64,000 bases of DNA from Sorex araneus (lineage: Eukaryota; Chordata; Mammalia; Eulipotyphla; Soricidae): assembly GCF_027595985.1 (NCBI RefSeq), contig NC_073307.1, positions 43,068,594 through 43,132,593 on the forward strand, written 5' to 3'. Each line of letters opens with the position of its first letter. Position 1 is the first letter of the stretch. This document shows, in pieces, positions 45,281-55,700 of the stretch. The translations under genes and the position numbers were made by a program. The notes under the pieces are model-generated. The model searched no databases. It was given only the letters and a program-made list of their open reading frames with translations, and was not told the DNA's origin.

Positions 45281-46647
45281 AAGAATGCTAACAGGTTAAG
45301 ACTTTTGTGCGGCTGCTCTGCTGCTGATCGAGCACGATCCGGAGGCCAGCTAGACTACTTTTAGTCTCAGCAACTGCTTGCAGCCATGTCTCTAGACTGT
45401 GAACTAAGCCATAGCCCCACGCTGGCCGAGGAGGGGAAAGATACTTCTTTCTAGGTTCTATTTTCCCTTTTTGGGGAGAAGTGGCACGGCATCCGCCAAA
45501 TTATGAGGACTATTAAGCAGGTATGAGAAAGAGCTATCTAGGAGTATCACGTCTCACTCAAGTGAGAGAAGAAGGAATCCGGAGTTCTGACCTCCGTCGA
45601 CGGTCAAGAATCAGGGATGCTGTCTGGTTTGCCAAGGAAACAAAAATCAGATGGGCCAGTCATGTAATGTGATTCAGAGACGACCGCTGGACTAGAGCTG
45701 TTACTGACTGGATTCCATGTCAGAAGACCTCAAGGCCGCCCACCAACTAGATGGTCAGATTTCTTCGTCAAATCCCTGAATGAACGATTTGAGGCTCTTC
45801 CTTTTCCTGGAGCAAGCAGATATCATTGGGCTGCACTAGCTTGCGACAGGGACAAATGGAGACGTTACTGGCGCCCGCTCGAGCAAATCGAAGATCAACA
45901 GGATGACAAGTGACAAGTGACATTAAGCAGGTACAAACTTGGTGGTGAGGGAAGGAGAAAAAAAAAGACTTATGAACTTGAAACAGCGGGATGCATGGGC
46001 AGTCTCGGGCCGGGGGCGATACTGGTGTGCTCTGCCGAGATTTGACCCGAGTGGCCACACTTTTGTGCGGCCACTCTGCTGCTGATCAACCATGATCCGG
46101 AGGCCAGCTAGACTACTTTTGGTCCCAGCAACTGCTTGCAGCCATGTCTCTAGCCTGTGAACTAAGCCATTGCCCCATGCTGCCCCAGGAAGGGAAATGA
46201 TGCAATTTCTAACGTAAATCTCCCTGAACTTAATTACTAAAATACTAAAGTACAGAAATCCTAAACCGCGCATCCGCTATCGCATATGAAATGACTGCAT
46301 ATCTCTTCATCCTCAGCAATGGAAAACTAATTATCAAATGCTTCCTTGTCAGTAGGTCTGTTTTTTTTGGGGGAAACTCCAACAACAATAGTGAGTTTTG
46401 TGTTGAAATATGCAATGCAATCAAGGTAAAGAGAAAATGAAGTGAAATTTATCAGCTACACAGGCGGGGTGGGGGGTGGGGGAGTGGGAGGTATAATGGG
46501 GTTTTCGGTGGTGGAATATGGGCACTGGTGAAGGGACGGGTGTTCGAGCATTGTATAACTGAGACATAAGCCTGAGAACTTTGTAACTTTCCACATGGTG
46601 TTTCAATAAAATAAATAATTTTAAAAAAAGAATGCTAACAAGGTTAA
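45281..46647 (+). mobile_element. Non-autonomous L1-tailed element with two 5' units, ~19-bp TSD
   Basis: The element is 45300-46627. Two copies of a unit beginning ACTTTTGTGCGGC.ACTCTG (45301 and 46054) are followed by an L1-type 3' UTR (46373-46627: ATTTATCAGCTACACAGGCG, GGGCACTGGTGAAGGGACGG, ACATGGTGTTTCAATAAAAT). No L1 ORF is present. The TSD AGAATGCTAACA(A)GGTTAA lies at 45281-45299 and 46628-46647, with one indel. Without the nested RTE insertion the element is about 0.9 kb. The shared unit spans at least CTGCTGCTGATC through GCCATGTCTCTAG (~130 bp well conserved). The 3' UTR matches that at 36310-36700. Confidence 0.88.
45512..45933 (+). mobile_element. RTE-clade LINE, 5'-truncated 3' end, 12-bp TSD
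   Basis: The insert is 45524-45921, flanked by perfect ATTAAGCAGGTA at 45512-45523 and 45922-45933 inside the element at 45300-46627. Conceptual translation gives the extreme C-terminus of a LINE polyprotein beyond the RT core: motifs QVREEGIRSSDLRRRSRIRD, IRWASHVM, then a stop at 45670-45672, DDRWTRAVTDWIP, a frameshift near 45735, GRPPTRWSDFFVKSLNER, DRDKWRRYWRPLEQI, and a stop at 45911-45913. Only ~8 nt follow the stop, ending in GTGACAAGTGAC repeats without poly(A), as in RTE elements. These motifs are ones I know from nematode RTE retrotransposons; from memory a shrew element called RTE1_Sar was reported as nematode-shared. Dead copy. Confidence 0.85.
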
Positions 46648-47080
46648 TTTTGGGGTCTAAATGAGTCCTCAAGTTGCTATGCAGTCATTCTGAGCGAGCC
46701 AACTGTCAATAGCAGCTTCTATCCTAATTGTTTTGCTTACATGGTCTCTTGTTCATACTTTTTCAGAGTTCAACTGAAAAGAAATGCTTTTATAGCAGAA
46801 GGCATCTTGAAATAGCTAATACAGACTTCAAAATATTAAATTAGAAGTTAAAAAAATCTTCCATCTTTTTAGTTAGCAGACAACATGCTATGTATTTTAA
46901 ACTATGGAAGTTTTGCATAAGATCTAGAAGATCTTGTTTGTATCTGATTTAAAATGTCAAGTGAAACCTAAGTTTAAGCACAATTTATCAGGACTCCTCA
47001 GATCTCAACCATCGTATGGATGCATACAAAAGGTAAATTCTGTAGCACCCGAAGTATAAAACATGTTAGTCTATTATTAT
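46648..47080. other. Unique AT-rich DNA
   Basis: Nothing recognised. Confidence 0.4.
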
Positions 47081-47316
47081 TTTGTTTTTGGGTCACACCC
47101 ATTGGGGTTAGGGGAGTTGTTTTTGGTTGTATTCTCTGTGTGTGTGTGTGGGGGGGGTGAATCACACCTAGTGGTGCTCAGGGCTTACCCCTGGTTCCTG
47201 GTTCTGCATTCAGGGATAATTCCTGGCAGTGCTCTGGGGACCATGTTAAGTCCAGTGATGGAACCAGGATCAGTGACGTGCAAGGCAAATGCCTTCTGTA
47301 CTACATCTCTGGTCCC
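47081..47316 (-). mobile_element. SOR-like SINE with GT insert
   Basis: TTTGTTTTTGGGTCACACCC at the left, then a GT run with G-tract (47138-47157), then AATCACACCTAGTGGTGCTC, GCATTCAGGGATAATTCCTGG and ACATCTCTGGTCCC. The doubled 3' region (two 'tcacacc' starts) suggests one SINE inserted into another or a local duplication. Confidence 0.8.
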
Positions 47317-48179
47317 AAAGCATTCGAGTCTTTTATAGATGAAAACTTCCACCCATTGATACTATAGCATAATCATGCCCAGACTGACCTTCAGGAAAAA
47401 AAATAGAATTCTTCACATATCAATAATTCCACAAGGAATAGAAGATGGAAATTTTACCACTTGAAGTTTCCAGGAGTCTCCAAGGTCAATCTCATCCCAT
47501 TAAAGAAGATCATTTCGGACTTACAACAGTATGGTTAACTTTCATTACATTTTTGATTCCTTTCTTCTAATCGTATATCCATCCAGAAGTCAGGCGCAGC
47601 ATTTTAATAAGGTAAAATATTATGGATTTGCCACCCTTGGGATACTTTTCAAATGCTTTTAGAAATTTTTGTGGAAGGTAATTTAGTCATGCATATTTGA
47701 GCTAATTTATTTAGCTGAGAATGAATGAAAAAATAGCTCCAAATGCATACCCATGAAAATTTAAGGAAATGAGGAAAATTATGACTGGGTCTAACTGCAA
47801 TGTTTCTGAACACTACAACTCAATTTATATTACTAAATATTTTAAAGAGAAGAAATATGTTCTTCTTTTCCATTTAATGAGATCAACATTTCTCAGTCTT
47901 TTAATAAAACATTCTATATCTCTTTAAAAACAAAAAAAGAACCCAAGAGACATTAAATGTGAATTTTCAGTTAGCAGATGTGTACACTACTAAGTATTGT
48001 TGTTAGTTGATACTATTGCTAAACTAAAATTATGGAATGTAAAATATACCTAGTAGTTCCTCAATTGTGACTCACCAATATATCAGAAAGAAAGAAAACA
48101 TACACAAAGGATCCAGCCAATTCTGGTAAACTCCAAAGACTTCACTACCAAAAACTTACTCAGGAAAAAAGAAAGTGTT
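47317..48179. other. Repeat-poor AT-rich DNA
   Basis: Nothing recognised; possible conserved non-coding territory. Confidence 0.4.
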
Positions 48180-48900
48180 TTAATCTGTAAAACTTGTAAT
48201 AATATGATGGTTTCTGATAAGATGGACAACCTTAATAATGAAAATAGATTTCCTCTGCCTGCACGCCCACTTGAGAGTATGAAGCAGAAGTTCTGTGTTC
48301 ACAGGAGCAGTGGACTTCTGTGGAGGCAGCTGCAGTAGCAGAAATGCTCTCGGGCTGTCCAGCAGCAACGCTTGAAGGTCAGAATGAAGGTCAGAAGGAG
48401 GTCCGCATCTTTGGACTATGCCAAGGTGAATCCTGGAAAGGGCACATCTTCCAGATGGTGCATCCCTTCCCTCGAGATGAGGCTCTGGGTGCTGGCTGGG
48501 GTAGACGCTGTGTAGTGAGCCACCTGTCCCAGCTTTATGTATAGCTCTTCCCTTATCCTTATCCTTGGTTCTGTACCTTCCTCTCACCCTACTTCCCATT
48601 AGCAATCTCAGTCCAGGGCTTCCTTCCGGGTCGAGCATGGAAGAAAGGTTCCCCTTCTACCGTGGCTGCTTCCTTTCAGGTGGGTTTATTCACCAGCTCA
48701 ATCACTCGAATATTGGGGTCTCTCTTTTCTGAGCTTCTAGGCTTTCACTTCACAGAGGCCTCGGAAGAACAAGAAACCAGCACTGCTCAAGCCTCCCCCT
48801 TCATCTTATACCTGGTGGGTGTCAGACTAATATTTATCACTTTTCACCGTAGTACATTCATGCAGTACCTGCCATTGTGTATATAAATATGATCTGCTAA
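48180..48900. other. GC-richer patch with opposing ORFs
   Basis: A reverse ORF of 152 codons (48180-48638) and forward ORFs of 74 codons (48320-48544 and 48662-48886) lie in a block clearly GC-richer than its surroundings. Acceptor-like TGTGTTCACAG|G (about 48302) and donor-like CAAG|GTGAAT (about 48424) could bracket a ~120-bp forward exon. No protein family is recognised on either strand. A decayed processed pseudogene or a non-coding exon is possible. Confidence 0.22.
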
Positions 48901-48921
48901 CTTATAAAACGGCTAACCTCT

Positions 48922-49110
48922 GGGGCTAGATCAACAGTACAGTTGGTAAGGCGCTTGTCTTGTTTGTAGCTGACCAGGGTTCAATAGTTGGCACCCAATA
49001 TGGTCCCCTGAGCCCACCAGGAGTGATCCCTGAGTATAAAACCAGGAGTAAGGGCTAAGCACAGCTAGGCATGCTCTCCCCACCCCCACCCCTCAAAGCC
49101 GAAACGAACA
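48922..49110 (+). mobile_element. SOR-like SINE
   Basis: GGGGCTAGATCAACAGTACA, AGGGTTCAATAGTTGGCACC, CAATATGGTCCCCTGAGCCC, then a C-rich run and AAAGCCGAAACG end. Older copy. Confidence 0.87.
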
Positions 49111-50259
49111 AGAAAGAACAGTAAACCTCTCTGTAAAAGTTATAAACAGATTAAAATATTCCACAGCAGTTCAATTTCAGTGAGATAAATTGCCAATGCA
49201 GTTATTTTTTCAACTGAAGGATAACAGACTGTGATCACTACACCACTGTTTAATTTTGAAATCCCAAATACATTTAATGAATCGCCAAATGATTCATTCA
49301 GTTTGTGTCAAGTTCAAACGCTTTCTTCCAAACTGAAATAAAAATACATTATCTCAATTATCTCTGCAATTGTATCATTATCAATTAGATGCAAGATTAT
49401 AAAAGTTAGATATCTAAAAAAAAATTCTTCATTTCCCCCTTCAAAGAAAACACAGATTAAAATGCATTAGCTACAAGACTACAAGGACATTTGAGGGACT
49501 GAAATGATGATTATTCATAAAATCAAATTTTAAAAAAGGGCAATAATACAATCCTTACAAATTCTGGAAAGAGATATTAATTTTATGACAAACATACCAC
49601 TGAATAACAAATAAGATTGTTAAGTGACTTATGTGAATCACAATTAATTGAATCATTATGTTGATTTATTACTTCACTGCCATTCTCTCGTTGCTGTTCA
49701 TAAAATCAGATGTGGAACTGAACTCTAGCCAGGAATTCCCAAAGAAACAGAAATGTAACAAGAAGCACGAGTCATGCAGAGGCAGGCTGGAATCTGCATT
49801 GTATTACAACTCTATTTTTATGATTTCTAACCAGCTTTTAAAAAAAAGTTTTAAAAAATAATAAAACAATATTGTTTGATAAACTTATAGAACAGCTCAA
49901 CTTTGTTAAGATTATGTTTGAATCTTTCAGAATTCAAAATTTTAAAATTTGAGGGAGGAGGCCCGGGAGAGAAATGAACTGATCAACTATCTCTTCTCAT
50001 TTCCAAATTCTTGTGTCAATTTATACTCTCAGTTCTCTACTAATACTTATTACCATTAGAAACAGTCATTTTTTAAAAATATCATGAGAATTGCAAAAAC
50101 TTACTTCAAAAAAATGTGTTTAGAATTAAAACCTAAGACAAGCATTAGGAAAATCAGACTTTGTGGTTTCTTGTGGCAAGAGCATCTGGTTTAGTCAAAT
50201 GTCGGATGACCTGAGAACTGGTGTAGAGAAGTTGGTTTGTAGGCGGTGATGGGTGTGGG
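49111..50259. other. Unique AT-rich DNA
   Basis: Nothing recognised. Short ORFs only. Confidence 0.4.
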
Positions 50260-50420
50260 GAGGTGCAGTGCTTGTCGGAGGACAGGTAGGAGGGTGCCAT
50301 GAGACTAGAGAGGGCACTCCGGTGGGGTGTGGTGTTGAAAAATTGTATGTGTGAAATCCTATCAATCACTGTCAGCATTGGAAATAATGGTGCTTAAAAT
50401 TTTTAAGTTTTTTTTTTTAA
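50260..50420 (+). mobile_element. Possible L1 3' UTR fragment
   Basis: GTGTGGTGTTGAAAAATTGT followed by ATGTGTGAAATCC and a T/A-rich end loosely follow the L1 3' terminus ('gtgttggaacattgtatgactgaaaccc'). Confidence 0.4.
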
Positions 50421-50475
50421 GTCTGTTAGATGAAAGACAAGACGCTAATCTACAACACCGCTGAAATAATGTGTG

Positions 50476-50630
50476 GGGGCTGGAGAGAGAGCAGAGTGGT
50501 TACGGCGTTTGCCTTGAAGGCAGCTGACCCCGATTCAGTCCCCAGCACAGCTCCAGGTCTCCCCTGCACACAAAGACAGGAGTGAGCTCCAAGCACTGCT
50601 GAGGGGTGGAAGAGAGGAAACAAACCACCC
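50476..50630 (+). mobile_element. SOR-like SINE, internally deleted
   Basis: GGGGCTGGAGAGAGAGCAGA, GGCGTTTGCCTTGAAGGCAG, CCGATTCAGTCCCCAGCAC; the 'catatgg' segment is missing. Confidence 0.85.
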
Positions 50631-50742
50631 AATTCGTCATAAAACAAAAGAGTAAAGAACTTTAAAATTAAAATTGAGTGCATATTTGTTTGAAAAAGTC
50701 CCAAAGCAAACTCTAAGTATAATAAGGAATAGAGGATCTTGA

Positions 50743-50873
50743 GGGGTTGGAGAGATAGTGGGCAGGGCGCTGGCCTTCCATGGAACCCCACATCCGAGTC
50801 CCGCCAGGAGTTGATCCCTGACCACAGAGTCAGAGACCTATTCAGTGTGGCCACAAAACAGAAAACAAAAACC
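50743..50873 (+). mobile_element. SOR-like SINE, internally deleted
   Basis: GGGGTTGGAGAGATAGTGGG, GGCGCTGGCCTTCCATGG, then directly CCCGCCAGGAGTTGATCCC; the B-box region is deleted. Tail AACAGAAAACAAAAACC. Confidence 0.82.
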
Positions 50874-51590
50874 AAACATCAAGAAAATGTTGATTTTAAA
50901 AGACTATGCCTAGCAAATAGTCTGCCTTGAAGTGAACTAGTAACTTAGTCTAATAAATATTTCTCTTTCACTTCAACAGCAAAAATCACTATAAACAATC
51001 TGATTGACAGCTTAAATTTGTAAAAATGGATACTATTGATTATTTCTTGATTTTAACAAGTGTCAGCAATTTAATATGGTTTCATTATTATCATTATTAT
51101 ACATACTGAGAAACTTCCCTTTATTTTTTAGCTTCTGGACTATTATTTCAATTATGATAGTATATTTCAGGATCAGAGAGAGAGAGAGAAAGGGAAAGAG
51201 AGGAAGAGAGAAAGAGAGATAGGGAGAGAGAGGAAGAAAGAGAGAGAAACATGAATTACTTCAAATGACAAATTCTTTTGAAAACATTTTTTAGATGCCA
51301 ATAATGCTGTTCCAACAGATTTTCTATTGCTTTAATAATTTTAAATTCCTTATTCTACATTCAATAAGCTCATATAAATAATATAATAATAACTGGTGTT
51401 ATAAGGCACACAATTTATCAACCTTCAAATTATTTATTCATGTTTATAAAATGCATTGTAATTCAGGAACTGCCAGGTAAAGTAAAATAAATTTTAATTA
51501 AAACACTTAAGCTTTGTTTTGTGCTATCCAAACTTTTGAAAACATTTTACTCTGGTTCAACAGTTTTTTTTCCTAATTTTTATTTATTTT
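50874..51590. other. AT-rich DNA with a GA-rich microsatellite
   Basis: An imperfect (GA)n/(GAAA)n purine tract occupies about 51174-51248. Otherwise unique. Confidence 0.5.
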
Positions 51591-51722
51591 ATTTTTTGCT
51601 TTTTTTGTCACATCTGGCTATGCTCAGGGGTTACTCCTGGCTCTGCACTCAGGAATTACTCCTGGCAGTGCTTGCAGGACCATATGGGATGCTGGGAATC
51701 AAACCCCAGTCGGCAGCATGCA
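51591..51722 (-). mobile_element. SOR SINE, 5' truncated
   Basis: TTTTTTGCTTTTTTTGTCAC, GCAGTGCTTGCAGGACCATA, CAAACCCCAGTCGGCAGCAT, then it stops short of the tRNA head. Truncation of the head is uncommon here. Confidence 0.9.
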
Positions 51723-52482
51723 GGGGTTTGCTTCAGCTTCTGGGTTCAATGGTTTTAAAACTGTATCTTACCTAAATTCAATTTTTCTAATAACTGTATA
51801 ACTACCTTTAAGAATTGAGTATCATAAAATTAAGTAAATAAAAAACAAACCATGACATAATGGATGCTACTGGGAAACCAGATATTTTAATAATTCCAGG
51901 AAACCTATCTTCTTGATTGTTTTGAAATCTGGTAAATACTAATATATTCCTTAAATTGTTTTACTTTTGACCTTACTCTCACATACAAACTAGATAAAAA
52001 GTTCCCAGGAGTTTGTATTTGAAGCAGAGAAATCTAACATTAAAAGGAGTAATACTTAAGAAAAAGAAATTACCCCTACTTTCTGTAAAGACCCCAAATT
52101 ATGTTGTTCAAGATAAGAAGAGATGAGGAGGTCATATAAATAACTCAGACAAATCGGAGTTAATTTTGAGTTGAGGAAATACTTCTTTTAAAATATGCCA
52201 ATTACTATAAAAAAAAACAGATCACATACATAAATGTGATCTTATTCCAAAAACCATTTGAAATAGGTCTAACTGGGAACTTCTAATTTCAATATATAAA
52301 AGCTTTCTGAAAACAGAAGGAAGATATTGGAGGGAGAGAGGCAATAATTGACTAAAGTAATCATAAACATATTTTTAAAACATAATTTTTAAAAGTTTCA
52401 TTGCTTAGCTATTTTTAAAAAGACCAGTAATTTCTAGTCTTTTTATAATTAAAGTCTTGGGTAGGAAAAAGGAGAAAATCTA
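51723..52482. other. Unique AT-rich DNA
   Basis: Nothing recognised. Confidence 0.4.
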
Positions 52483-52686
52483 ATAAAATAAATCACTGTC
52501 ACTGTATCACTGTCATCCCATTGCTCATCGATTTGCTCGATTGGGCACCAGTAACGTCTCCATTGTGAGACTTGTTGTTACTGTTTTTGGCATATCCAGT
52601 ACGCCATGGGGAGCTTGTCAGGCTTTGCCATTTGGGCGGGATACTCTCGGTAGCTTGCCGGGCTCTCCGGGAGGGATAAAATAAAT
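52483..52686 (-). mobile_element. RTE-tailed SINE, 5' truncated, 11-bp TSD
   Basis: The element is 52494-52675. Left end CACTGTCACTGTATCACTGTC (hexamer tail), CAGTAACGTCTCCATTGTGA, GGCATATCCAGTACGCCATG, GGCTCTCCGGGAGGGA; the tRNA head is missing. ATAAAATAAAT at 52483-52493 and 52676-52686 is the TSD, abutting the tail with no poly(A). Confidence 0.95.
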
Positions 52687-53409
52687 ATTTAGAAAATATA
52701 TAATAAAATAATACTTTTTGCAATCATTTAGCAAAGATGAAATATTTAAATCTGTAATTGGGGGTGGGTGGGTGAAGGAACTTCTTACTCAGAAGTAACC
52801 CTATGGCCAACTGAAAAGTATGGTAGTTTCAAAATTATAGTATGTGAAAATCATATTTTAATTACAAGTAACAATTTCTGTCTTGTAGTCTAAATATCAA
52901 GTAAATAATTCTAAATAATAATTTTTGTCCATTCTATTGCTGAAAAATAGTTTGAGAACTTAATTAATTTACTTGACATTATTTGGTTTTGAAAAGGCTG
53001 ACATAAAGATGTATATAAATCAGAAAATGCAAATTGGCATAATCCTTGGGTGTTGGGGAACCTTGGCTATTTACTATAGTGGAACCTGTGATGTAGCAAT
53101 TTATTAACCTACTCTTCACAACTGTGCATTTGTGAGCCATCATAGTGTCAACTTGAAATTCCATCAATAACAAAGTGGTTCAGTACACTGCGGCAGAAAC
53201 ATGAATGGAATTCTATGGAGGCAGAAACACAAACTATTGCATGTCCAGGAAACAATGAGGAATCTTAGATGTAATGATGAGTGAAGAGGCCAGAGTGAAA
53301 GACTAAAGACCTAAAACAGCACACGCTGACTGATACAATATTCATAATGCTTACAAACAGACAAAGCTAATCCATTGCAAGTACAGTTGGGGAAACAGTT
53401 AACTTCAGG
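52687..53409. other. Unique DNA, possible ancient L1 trace
   Basis: 53.16-53.40 kb (GAATGGAATTCTATGGAGGC, GATGAGTGAAGAGGCCAGAG) has a faint L1M-like order near the ORF2 end. Not firm. Confidence 0.3.
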
Positions 53410-53623
53410 GAGCAGAGAAGGGTTTTTTTTTGGTTTTTTTTTTCCCTGCTTTTTGTGTCACTCCTGGTGATGCACAGGGGTTACTCCTGGCCCTGCACTC
53501 AGGAATTACTCCTGGAGGTGCTCAGGGGACCATATGGATGCCGGGAATCAAACCCGGGTCGGCTGCATGCAAGGCAAATGCCCTACCCGCTGCTATTGCT
53601 CCAGCCCCGAGCAGAGAAGGGTT
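53410..53623 (-). mobile_element. SOR SINE with 15-bp TSD
   Basis: The element is 53425-53608, with a T/G-run tail complement and full body to CTATTGCTCCAGCCCC. Perfect GAGCAGAGAAGGGTT at 53410-53424 and 53609-53623. Young. Confidence 0.97.
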
Positions 53624-54647
53624 AATGCCAGGAATCAACTTGGGGCTTTCTGGGGACACAAGAAATGTGTATTTCCTTCACTCAGGGATAATGTGTTCAT
53701 TCTGTCCTTATTGGTTCAGTTATACATTATGATGTTATATCTCATTAATACATGCAGAGATCAAGTTCTGTCAACTTTAGCCTGAAAGCAAAATTGGTTA
53801 TTTTCTTAAACAATAGGAAATCTTCCTTCTAATTTTCCATAAGAGTGTTATGACTAAAGGGAACATATACCTATTTTAATATAATAGCTAAAATGTACAT
53901 TTTTTATAATCTTTATTAGCAAGTATATCATTTACTTTAATTTTTATGTAGCTGTCAGGAGAAATCTAAAAGTCTTCAAAGAAACCAATTGTAAAGTAAA
54001 ATTTGAGCATGAATGCTGGAATAATTATTTCAAAAACAATTCAGAGACTCAGCGAGAAGGGTATAACATGAAAAGTTATTAACATGAAAGCAAAACCAAA
54101 CTGTATTTCGAGAACTCTGTAAAATACAAATGAAAACAACTACTTCTGAACTGGCCACTACTACTTTAAGTTCATTCGAAGCAGAGAAGTTTTCTAAGTT
54201 AGCTGAGATCTGTTGTCAAGCCCAAGACTTCCTGCCCACTGACCTCAATTTCAAAGGGGAGCTGATGAGCCACAGACTTTACTGTCACACTCTGAAGAGC
54301 AGCAATCCTGAATGGCATTTAGAAATCCAGGTTGTACTTGTAGACTTGTAATCAGCAAATTAGCTATGTTTTACAATTTCTTCACTGGGATATTTGTTTG
54401 AACCAAGATGGTTCTGGTCAAAATTAAGGGCCCATATTTGAAATAAGCGGTCCAGGAGGAATAGTATTCATAGGTCTGGAGACATAAAGTTTAATAACTC
54501 TGTGCATAGGAAGGTTTTATTCTTTTATACTGAAGCATCAAAATCGTAACTTAAAAGTAGTAAATGAGTTAGAGAAACTTATTCTATGGTGTTGGGTCAT
54601 AATTTCCCACTTCAAAAAACTTTAGAAGACTCAAAACTAGCAATTCT
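53624..54647. other. Unique AT-rich DNA
   Basis: Nothing recognised. A 73-codon ORF at 54130-54351 has no recognised domain. Confidence 0.35.
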
Positions 54648-55000
54648 GGGTCAGAGAGATAGTACAGTCAGTAAGTAGCCTCCTTGCACATTTTTGTTTT
54701 TTTGCTTTTTGGGTCACACCCGGCAATGCACAGGGGTTACTCCTGGCTTTGCACTCAGGAATTACTCCTGGCGGTGCTCAGGGGACCTTAAGGGATACCG
54801 GGAATCGAACCTGGGTTGGTCGCATGCAAGGCAAACGCCCTACCCGCTGTGCTATTGTTCCAGCCCCTCCTTGCACATTTCTGATCCAGTTTCGGACCCC
54901 AGCACCGTGTATGGGCTCCCAGTCCCATCAGAACTGATCCCTGAGCACAGAGCTGGGAGAAAGTTTCTTGCCTAATCCCTACCTCACCCCCCAAAATAAC
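54648..55000 (+). mobile_element. Older SOR-like SINE split by a younger one
   Basis: Left part 54648-54693 (GGGTCAGAGAGATAGTACAG) and right part 54881-55000 (CTGATCCAGTTTCGGACCCC, GGGCTCCCAGTCCCATCAG) are one forward SINE interrupted by the reverse SINE at 54694-54865. Confidence 0.88.
54679..54880 (-). mobile_element. SOR SINE nested in a SINE, 15-bp TSD
   Basis: The element is 54694-54865 with perfect CCTCCTTGCACATTT at 54679-54693 and 54866-54880. The target lies inside the A-to-B-box region of the older forward SINE, which gives their relative ages. Confidence 0.97.
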
Positions 55001-55081
55001 AATGTTTAATTTAGTATGCTGAAAAAATAGGGGACAAAAGCTAATTTTATAACAGGTAATATTGCCTTAGACATAAAATTA

Positions 55082-55260
55082 CATCTATAAAATTACAGAG
55101 TACTTATACATGAAGGGCATTGTTCTCATTGCTTTACAAATGAGCCTATTCATTCATTCCCTCAGCAACCTACATGATACAGAAAGACCTGTGTCTTTAA
55201 CTTCTCTGTAGAAGTTAAGGACCTGTGCAGATCACATGAATGGCATTTGAACACTATAAT
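55082..55260 (-). mobile_element. MIR-like SINE, reverse orientation
   Basis: GAAGGGCATTGTTCTCATTGC, TTTACAAATGAGCCTATTC, CCTCAGCAACCTACATGATA and GACCTGTGCAGATCACATGA follow MIR in reverse. Ancient. Confidence 0.6.
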
Positions 55261-55335
55261 TTTATGCTCATAAATGAAGAAACTGGACAATTCTAGCTAA
55301 AATGCACACGGGTATAAGACACGGAGCACAAGTGC

Positions 55336-55700
55336 ATTCATGAAGTTTATTAACTTAACAAAAATTTATTGGTGCTTATAGTGGGTAGGTACTATTCTAG
55401 GTGCTCCTAATTTAATAGTTTATGAAACTAAAGTCCACTGCCCTTGTGGAGTCTGCATTCTAATAAAGACTAGCATACAATGAGCAAATAAGTAAAAGGT
55501 ATAGTCTGCCTAACAAAAAATGAAACTTCTACAAAACTATGGAGTACAGGGTATTCTAGAAGCATGGATCTTTGTGGTGAGAGGTACAGGGGAGAGCTCA
55601 GTGTGAACGTGATACTTGAGTAAAGATCTAAAAAGAAATGAATAAATTATGAGACTCTCTGGGATCTGCAACATTCCAGAGAGAGAAATTATTAAGTTTA
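55336..55700 (-). mobile_element. L2-type LINE fragment
   Basis: ACAAAAATTTATTGGTGCTT, GGTACTATTCTAGGTGCTCC, CCCTTGTGGAGTCTGCATTC, TACTTGAGTAAAGATCTAAA and CAACATTCCAGAGAGAGAAA follow the common mammalian L2 3' region read in reverse ('caaatatttattgagtgcc...ctaggtgctgg...ccctcatggagcttacattc...'). Fossil. Confidence 0.6.
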
